A stretch of DNA of 64,000 nt from Arenicola marina (lineage: Eukaryota; Annelida; Polychaeta; Arenicolidae), in NCBI GenBank assembly GCA_964019135.1, contig OZ025260.1, positions 33,226,254 to 33,290,253 of the forward strand. Direction: 5' to 3'. Under the pieces are notes generated by a model. That model searched no databases. It saw nothing but the letters and a program-made list of their open reading frames with translations, and was not told the DNA's origin. The stretch's first letter is position 1; the number at the start of each line of letters is the position of its first letter. The position numbers and the translations under genes were made by a program. Positions 12,501 through 21,500 of this stretch are shown one piece after another.

Positions 12501-15500
12501 TGACTTGAAACTGCAATTCACATGTATTATATTAAATAATGGATAATTTAATTCAGATAGACTGCATTGATTAAAAGAGTGGTTAATTTAGATCATATCG
12601 ACTAAAAACTCCTATTCAACTAAATTTACCTGGAGTAATAACGCAAGTCTCCGTATCCGGTGTTTTCATCGAATGTTGTCCTCGAAGGGTCAACGCTGGG
12701 GGCGGTGGAGTCGACTCGAATAGTGAAGTATTCCACGACGGAATGACCCACGGCGTCTTCTGCCCTAAGCCATAGCGTAAAGGCGTCCCCGTCCACTCTA
12801 CAGAAACAGCGAAAGGAACGGAAATGAGTTGGGGTTGAGGCCGCCTTGCGCACACAAGGATGTGGGGAAGTCGTGTTTCCAGATCACGAAGAATACTTTT
12901 CTTTATTCCCAGATCACGGTGAATCAAAAGGGGAACTCCCCGCATGCAAAGGAAGGGCCAATATACATGGTACTAAATTGACGATTTCCCGATTCACGGT
13001 TATTTAATCATAAAAATCCCAGTTCACCATTAATGAAAATCATTGATCACGGCGGTCGGCTAATACGCCATTCCCAGTTGGCGAAGAATTACTTTCCCCA
13101 TTCCCAGTTTACGAAGAATTATTTTCCTCATTCCCAGTTGACCATGAAATAAAAAGCCCATGGAACGGAAATACCCCTTGCCCACTCCGCCATTCCCCCC
13201 CACAAGGCCTAAACTGGTCTAATGAACATCCCGGCCCACTGTCCTCTTTTCCCGCTAGGTGGCTAGACTAACGACAGAGTAGGATAAACACCGGCACGGA
13301 AGGTCACAGGAGGAGCTAAGCGATAATCGGGGCAGATGTGTTTATCAACTTCGAACGATTCCGTCTGTATAAGATGTGTACAAATAACATTAGCACCATA
13401 AGGATGTCAATGATAGAAGTACCTGTTCTCTGTGATTTGCATGTTGTCCTGCAGGAAAAGTGACTGCCATTCTCCCTCTCCTGGCGCTTCCCTCTTCCTC
13501 CTCCGCCCCAACTGGGGCACACTGTACCCTTTCTGCAGCGCCATGCTGTAATTAGCCACTCCTGCCTGGTTGGGGAATTCCTCAAACGTCCTGTTCCCGA
13601 TGATGTCATCAATGCCTTCTGGATATGCATCTTGGAAGGGCCGCGCCGGAGCTAGCCAATGTTTGGACAGCTGCATGTCGTTTCTGTACCTGTGATTGAC
13701 CCAGGTTTGGATTAGTATGGCTATGTTATTGATACAATTCATGTTATTGATACAAATCATGTTATTGATACAATGATTGTTAATGTAGCCATTAAGTTAT
13801 TATTGATAATATTACTCTAACAATGACCTGTGTTAATATTCATCAGTTTTTTCATTTTCAATTAATCATTGCTAACGAATTGTTATTAACGCATTAGTGC
13901 TTTAAAAATAATTAAGTAATAATTGAACATTTTATTCAATAATATTATTATTACTAGAAATAGTCAACATTTATCGTTATCCTATTTCAAGATATATGAA
14001 CTCGTCGAATTCAAATTCCAAGGATGAACCAAGAATGTCTGACTAAAATGGGCAAAAGGCCAAGACATGGCAATCGGAAAATGGCGGTCATGTTGATCCC
14101 GTGCTATATATTGGTATTCGTTAGGAATACAGGTCTATGGCGCACACGGCAGTTCTAGGCCTACTGTGGCAACAGTATACCAGGTATATGACGCTACGCA
14201 CGCACGCACCTGTCTGTCCAAGACAGTTCTATCGGCCCCTGGGTCGTGTTCACCCAGAGGTCGTTGTCCGCAACGCGATTCCCGCCTTGAATCTGCATCG
14301 GCGTCCCTGTCGTCTGCAGCGAGGAGACGTCATCGTAGAGCATCAGTGCGCGTGCGTAAGCCTTGTTATCAGCCCAGTCGGTGATGGTGGCGATAATGGA
14401 GTACATGCCGGCTTCGGGCAGGTTGAAAGAGAGCAGAGGGTCGTCAGATGTGATGTCGTAGACGGATTCCAGGATGGGTTTCCGGTCCTCCAGCAGGTAG
14501 CCTTCCTCGTGCCACGACATGTGGTAGACGGCCACCTCCGCTGACTGCAGCCCGGAGTCCGCGTCTTCCCAGCCCGCAAAAGCCACCGTAAAATTGGAAG
14601 TCTGGAGATATACAGGTTAGCTCTCTTTTTTGTAAATTGGCCGGATGTTCCAAAGGTGAGGTAACGCTCTTTTGGTGAATTGGACAGGCACAATTATTAA
14701 TATAATTACCCAGTTCTGTTACCAAAGTGGACAGACCAAAGACATGGCAACGCTCTATGACCAAATTGTACAGCCAAAAGACAGGGCAACGCTCTAGTCT
14801 ATGACCAAAGTGGACAGCCCAAAGACAAGGCAACGCTCTATTAGTAAGCGTGGAGATCAGGGTGTTGATGTGAAAGGCAAACATCAAAATTATGTATGAA
14901 CGTTGGTGTTTCGTAACATAAAAAGGGATCAGAGAAATATGTAGGCCTACAAGATTTGCATATCTGGCAATTATTGTCTTAATTCGAGTTTTTCAAGCTA
15001 TAAATGGTTAATACAAACAAACATGGAAAAAGTGTTATGGATGCCACATACCGGTAGGAGGTCGGGTCCATGAATGATTGGGTTGACCCTTGATGCATCA
15101 CACTCCCCAGTCTGGTAACAGTGGTAGGGTGGAACAAAGTCGAACTTAAACACCAAGACATCCCTGTTGGTGTCGACGCCAATGATGGTGGTAGTCCTTG
15201 TATTTTGGAGGTTGTTCTCATCTCGCACTGTCTTGTATCCGCCCGTCTTGCTGCCCACCCTCAACTCCAGCCTGAAAATGTACGAATTGTAGTCATACGG
15301 CATGCACTTACACTGTAAACATATATCGGTGTTGCTTTCGACTGTAAGTACATCGTAGATTCTCCTCACGCCTGTCATAAAGGCCCAAGCAGCTTATAAT
15401 GCCGATAAGTGCCAGATATTGCAAGCATCAGAAGGTTACAGCGTTCCCAGGACTGTCAAATAGCATTATATACAAGACTAAACACCCTCAATTACTATTG

Positions 15501-18500
15501 CTTTCAATTACTACCCATCTCAATTACTATCACCCTCAATTACTATCACGTTCCTTTCATATCTTCCTCAACTACTATCAGCCTCGATCACTATCACACT
15601 AAATTATTATTATTCTCAATTCATACCGCCCTCAATTACTATCATCCTCCATTACTATTACTACCAAGCATTATGTCATCACAATTACTATCCCTCAATT
15701 CCTATCACCCATAATTGCCATCACCCTCGATCACAATGACTCAAGCAAGCACTCAATTACCATTACTCCATTACTACAATCTCCCAATTATTATCAATAC
15801 TACTCTCAATTACTATAACCTTCAATTACTGTCACTTTCAATTACTATCATCCTCAATTACTATGACTCTCAATTACGATTTCCCTCAAATACTATCATT
15901 TTTAATTACTATAACCATCAATTACTATCACTTTCAATTAGTACCCCCTCAAATACTATCACTTTTAATTATCATCCTCAATTACTATCACTCTCAATTA
16001 TTATCACCCTCAATTACCATGCTATCACTTTCAATTACTACCTCCTTAATTACTATAACTCTTAATTATTATCACCCTCAATTACTATCCCCCTCAATTA
16101 CTGTCCTACAATTACTATCACTCTCAATTACTATCAATCTCAAATACTATCACTCTCAATTATTATCACCCTCAATTACTATCACTTTCAATTGATATCC
16201 CCCTCAATGACTATCCCTCTCAATTACTAATCTCAATCCCAATCACTCTTATTTACTGTCACTCTCAATTACTGTCACTCTCAATTACTATGACTCATTT
16301 ATTATGACTCAACTGTTATGGCTCAACTGATATGACTCTCAATTGATATGACTCCATCACCCCCCGCTGTGCGGCCCATTCCACTTTACGGTACTTAACT
16401 CTTGATCAGTTGTCACTCTACGTAGTAAGGCGGTACTTACCTTACGTAGTAAGACGGTACTTACCTTACGTAGTAAGACGGTACTAACCTTACGTAGTAA
16501 GACGGTACTTACCTTACGTAGTAAGACGGTACTAACCTTACGTAGTAAGACGGTACTAACCTTACGTAGTAAGACGGTACTAACCTTTCGTAGTAAGACG
16601 GTAATAACCTTACGTAGTAAGAGGGTACTTACTCTAGACCAGTTGTCGCTCTACGTAGTAAGACGGTATTTACTCTTGACCAGTGGTCATTCTACATAGT
16701 AAGATGGTACTTACTCTTGACCAGTTTTAACTCCAGCCGGAAATGCGAAGGTGACGTTGCAATCTTTGCTTTCACTGGGGTCTCCCGTGGGTGTTTTTTT
16801 GTAGCAGGATATCGTGGACGTGGTTAATGTAGAGTTATCTGATTGAAAAGGAACAAACACTGCTTGCTATCAGGTAGTAAAAAGTCTAAGTACCGCATGA
16901 TAGATCAATGTAAAGAATGTAAACATGGACTGACCCAATACTTGTTTTTGCGTCGTTATACCACTCAGACATTCATGGCCACTTTTGCTTTATGAAATGC
17001 GTATCAACTACTTTTATATATCACTACTGTTATCTACATATATCACTACTTTTATATATGTATTGCTGCTGTTTCATTACAAAGATATATGTCACTAACT
17101 TTTTTACATACATGAACACGTTGATTTATGTATCATTACTGTAGTGTGTATATCACTACTTTTAAAAATATATCGTTCATTGCCTATTTAGGTGCACTAC
17201 TGTCAATCTCTCTATTTTAGTATATGGGTTCGGCGGTATGGTTGTCTCACTCCGCCTCCCCAACGGGTCTCCCACCTGTTCCCCGCAGCGTCATGGTCGC
17301 GAAGGTCTCAGTCATGCCATGCAGGAAGTCGCTTAGGTAGGTGGGTCGTTCCGGGAGGTCCGTCACACGGTCGTAGCTCGCCAGCCACCGGAAGTTGACC
17401 ATGTCGAAGTCTCGTTTCCCGGCCCACGTGGTATGGTTCTTTCTCTCCTCGATCCCGCAGAGGCCGGTGTGGAGCGGGTTCCCGCTCGCCAGCAGAGTGC
17501 CCTGACATGTCGGCGCGCTCACACCGGCCCTCACTGCAAGCACAAGTAACGTGTGATCCGGGGGTCGTATTCATAATCCCCTCGTAAGTTAGGCAAGGAA
17601 AGTGCATTTTCGTCTTAGCCTCACCAGGTGGTTGTGGTGGCGTTCATTATCAGGAAATCATATTCAATATAATTTTAGCACTTTCTTAATTCAGAAAATG
17701 CACTTCTTGGATGACTACTTATGTATTTTACAACCCGATGATCGATCGACAAATCTTCCACTTAGCGCTAAGTCTAGTGGCATAGCCTAAGAGGCGATTA
17801 TTTGGCCCTAGAATAGGACATTAACATGGAGCAGGGCGAAATATTTGGCCCCTGCCATTCGAACTTACGGACCCAGAAGACGTGACAGCATCCATCAATC
17901 AATCAATTCAGTAATTGTAAATAAACTAAGATCATGATTTGAGTACTTTACGCCTAAAGGCAAATTTAGCACAAGAAAGATGGCCATATTCCATGCAACC
18001 GAGCATGCCCCAGATGCGGGCCCATTAGTTCGAACCCATGACCTATTGGTCGCATTACTGGCCTGCTCGTCAACGGAACGGGTGATGTTTCCATTTCAAA
18101 ATAGAAGGATTATACAATTTAGGAAAAACGGGTTATTTGCATCCCGAAGACCTATTTATCATAGATTATAATGGCTTTATCGGTCGATATTTCTAAAAAC
18201 ATCCACAGGATGAAAAAATGTAAAGTCATTTATCGCGAAAAGAAATATTCGCGGAAGTGGTCACTGAGAGAAAATGGTGGTTTACGAATATGTGTTTAAG
18301 TAGCCTTTAGCCTGGTGTTTCACTTACGCAGTTGGCAGTTGTCTCCGTGGAAGAGTCCGGGGCACTGACACACCGTACCTCCGTTACTTGTCGAACATGT
18401 ACCTGGGTAGCAATCCGTTTCGAACGAACAAGTCCCTGTAATAATCAGTCGCAATATGTAGGCTACACCAGAAGAGAAAAAGAGAGAGCAAAGACACTAC

Positions 18501-21500
18501 AGTGGATAATTGGGATGAAGGTTTTTAACGTAAGCAATGAAGATCTCTTGAATATAACTCTATTAATAGCCATTCATTATAAAAAAGATGGAATGAGATG
18601 TAAGCAACAAAAACGCGCACACAACATTAAAATTGATATGCGCCATGACCTTGGGAACAGTGATCGATATAACTACAACAGGGGCGTCTGCAGGAAACCT
18701 TGAAAGGGGGCACAATAAAAAGGGAATTGACGACCAGGGGGGGGGGGCACATTGATGAAAATTGGGGTGATCAAAATTGCGACCAAGGGGCACTTTTATT
18801 TTTACCATTATTTGTTTGATGACCGAGGGGGGGGCACAGATAGACTTCAGGGTCTGAAAGGGGGGCAAATGGCCCCTGTGCCTCCCTACCTCCCCTCCCC
18901 CTTGGACACACCCATGCATGAAGTAAAAGCTGGCGTTGGTGTTGGGAACACAGCTACGAGGCAAGGGTGTCACGTCACTCATATAACTACCCACTGAATG
19001 CCGAAGTACATCTTAATACATCTCATCGTCTACTTCTAAGCCAATTACCACTACTTTTTCACTATAAATTCCACCTGAAAGATTCAGTATATTGCTCACG
19101 GGAAAAAATGTCGTATGAGCAGCTTTAACGTGTCTGCGGTATGGTCCAGGATCAAACGCAACAAGAAACACTCACTTAGCTGACATTTGCCGCCGGAGAA
19201 GGTCGTTGGGCAGTCACAATCGTCGGGGCCAATGCACACTCCCTCGTTGAGACATCGTGGGTTGCATATCGCTAATGGTAAGGAACGCCAAATAAGGCCT
19301 TCAAATACGCTCTTAATTACGGGTAATCTGTGGACATGCATCATATATAGAGATTTCGGCAGAGGTTTCTTGACAACCTTTGTACATGTTATTAACCAGT
19401 ACAGAAGATTTGTTGGCAAATATTAAAGAGTGTATCATGTCAGCAGCTACAAAGGAGACTATTATAGGAAGGGGTCTGGAAGTGGTAAATGGCGACACGT
19501 GACACAGGTATATTTGAAAAAGCGACATTCGACATTGATAATGGCCCTTTAAAAAATAACGACACTGAACTTAACCAAAAAGCGACACAGAAAGTCCTGT
19601 GAAATCGACACTGGACAGTGGACCCCACCCTTTCAAAACCTTATAGGAAGTTTCTCGGCAAACCCGTCAAGGAACTGTTACATAAGCGGGTCCGTCGACA
19701 ATGCAATGTATAAGAGCGGTCTTATGATTCATGGGCCTTCGGTTCACTATCTACACCCCGCCCCCCCCACCCCTGGATCGGCGCGTTTAGTCACTCACGG
19801 ATGTCACATCGAGTCCCACGCCAGCCGCTACAGCAGGACGTGTAATCTATCCTTTCTACTGTCTTCCAGCTACAGGAACAGGCCCAACGGCAAATGTACC
19901 TAAAATCAGCCAAATTAGAAAAAACACATAGGTATATGAATAACAAACTTACTTGTCCATATGTTATTAATGATGTTGATTATGTTCGTTTGCTGACATG
20001 TAATGCGGTGTTTAGTATTTCACATTTTGCGTTGATGTGAGAACTGCATCGATCGTTTTCAACGTGTTGTTTACAAAGTTGTTGTTTGTCAAAAGAAAAT
20101 ATCACATAATTGATGAACCGTGAAGTGGCTTTAACAAAAACGGTAACGATCGGTAACAACGTACCAACCGACATAACAATTGTAGCACCATCGAGGTTCA
20201 CGCTGGCATGACCAAACGGAGTAAGATCGCGTTGTCGGACAGAAAGTGCTAGAAAGATAAAAAGGGTAAACTTCACATTCAAGGCACAGTAAACAAACAG
20301 TGGCAATGACGAAATGGCAATCGCGAGCCTCGTGGGCGCAGTTATCTGAAGTGTTGAGCCATAAACGTTTGCGCCATTGCTTATCGCGCCACAGCAATTT
20401 CCCTTGATAGGCCCCACAGCAAAAAACGTCAGGGATTCAGGGGCGGATTCAGACTTCAGAGCTTGGGGAGGCTTGAATTTCGCGATTACATGGCATACTA
20501 CAGGGGCGAATCCAGACTTTAAGGGGGTGGGAGGCAGGGGCGGATCTAGGAATTTGCCAAGGGGGGGGGGGGGTGCTTTCCTTCTCCAGCATAAGGTTGC
20601 TGCTCGTGGACAGCGATAGGCTGCTTTTTTCTCGGGGCCTTAATCTGTCGGGGGAGGGGGGGCTTCTGCGGCTTCACCAGGGGGTGGGGGGCTATAGCCG
20701 CAGTAGCCCCCCCCCCCGCTGGATCCGCCACTGGGGATGGACCATCTGATTGGTTCGTGACCAGAATGCCGTTCTCGGTGGTTCCAAGTCAACAGGCCTA
20801 GCTGCACGCTCTGCCTTCGACTCACTCCGCTAGGGCTCCATTAGATCTCTGTTGTCGCCTACTTCCTCAATGCATTTTCACAATCGCTCGCATTTTCACA
20901 CTAGCTGCAGATCAATCGAACACGGGTTCGTGCCATTTCATTTTCCCGGAAGCTTTCTTTGCCAAGTTTGGCCTTCGCGAGATTGAATATACAGGTATGT
21001 CTAGAAACACCGTCTTTTCATTTTTACGATCGTTCCTTGCAGTTTTCGCACGTTCAGAAGGCCTGCAAACTCTTGGGTGTAAGTCTATGACTGGGGAAAT
21101 GGAATTTGTTTTTCCGTTTAACGGACAAAACCACGCCCGCCAAGATGGTATTTACTGAGAAACACGGTGCTATCCGTGAATGATACCTTGAATATGTCAT
21201 TGGTCACAATTACGGTGACGTCGTACCAATTTCTTATAATCATACAATTCTTTCATGTCCACATCAGTACTGCTATATGCTGCTGGTGAAATAGCACAAT
21301 CACAAGAAGTGACGACCATTACATTCGTGCAAACATATTCAGTATTCAGATTAGTATTTTTACCCCTTCATCGGGTAGTCTCCTCACCGTGCTGCTGTTG
21401 CACAGACAAACATATTTTTGGTGTAAGAAATTAAGATTTTGAAGCGTTCCATAAAATTGGACAACAGACTTCTCCAAAGAAACTTCCTGCTGAAGCCTAG

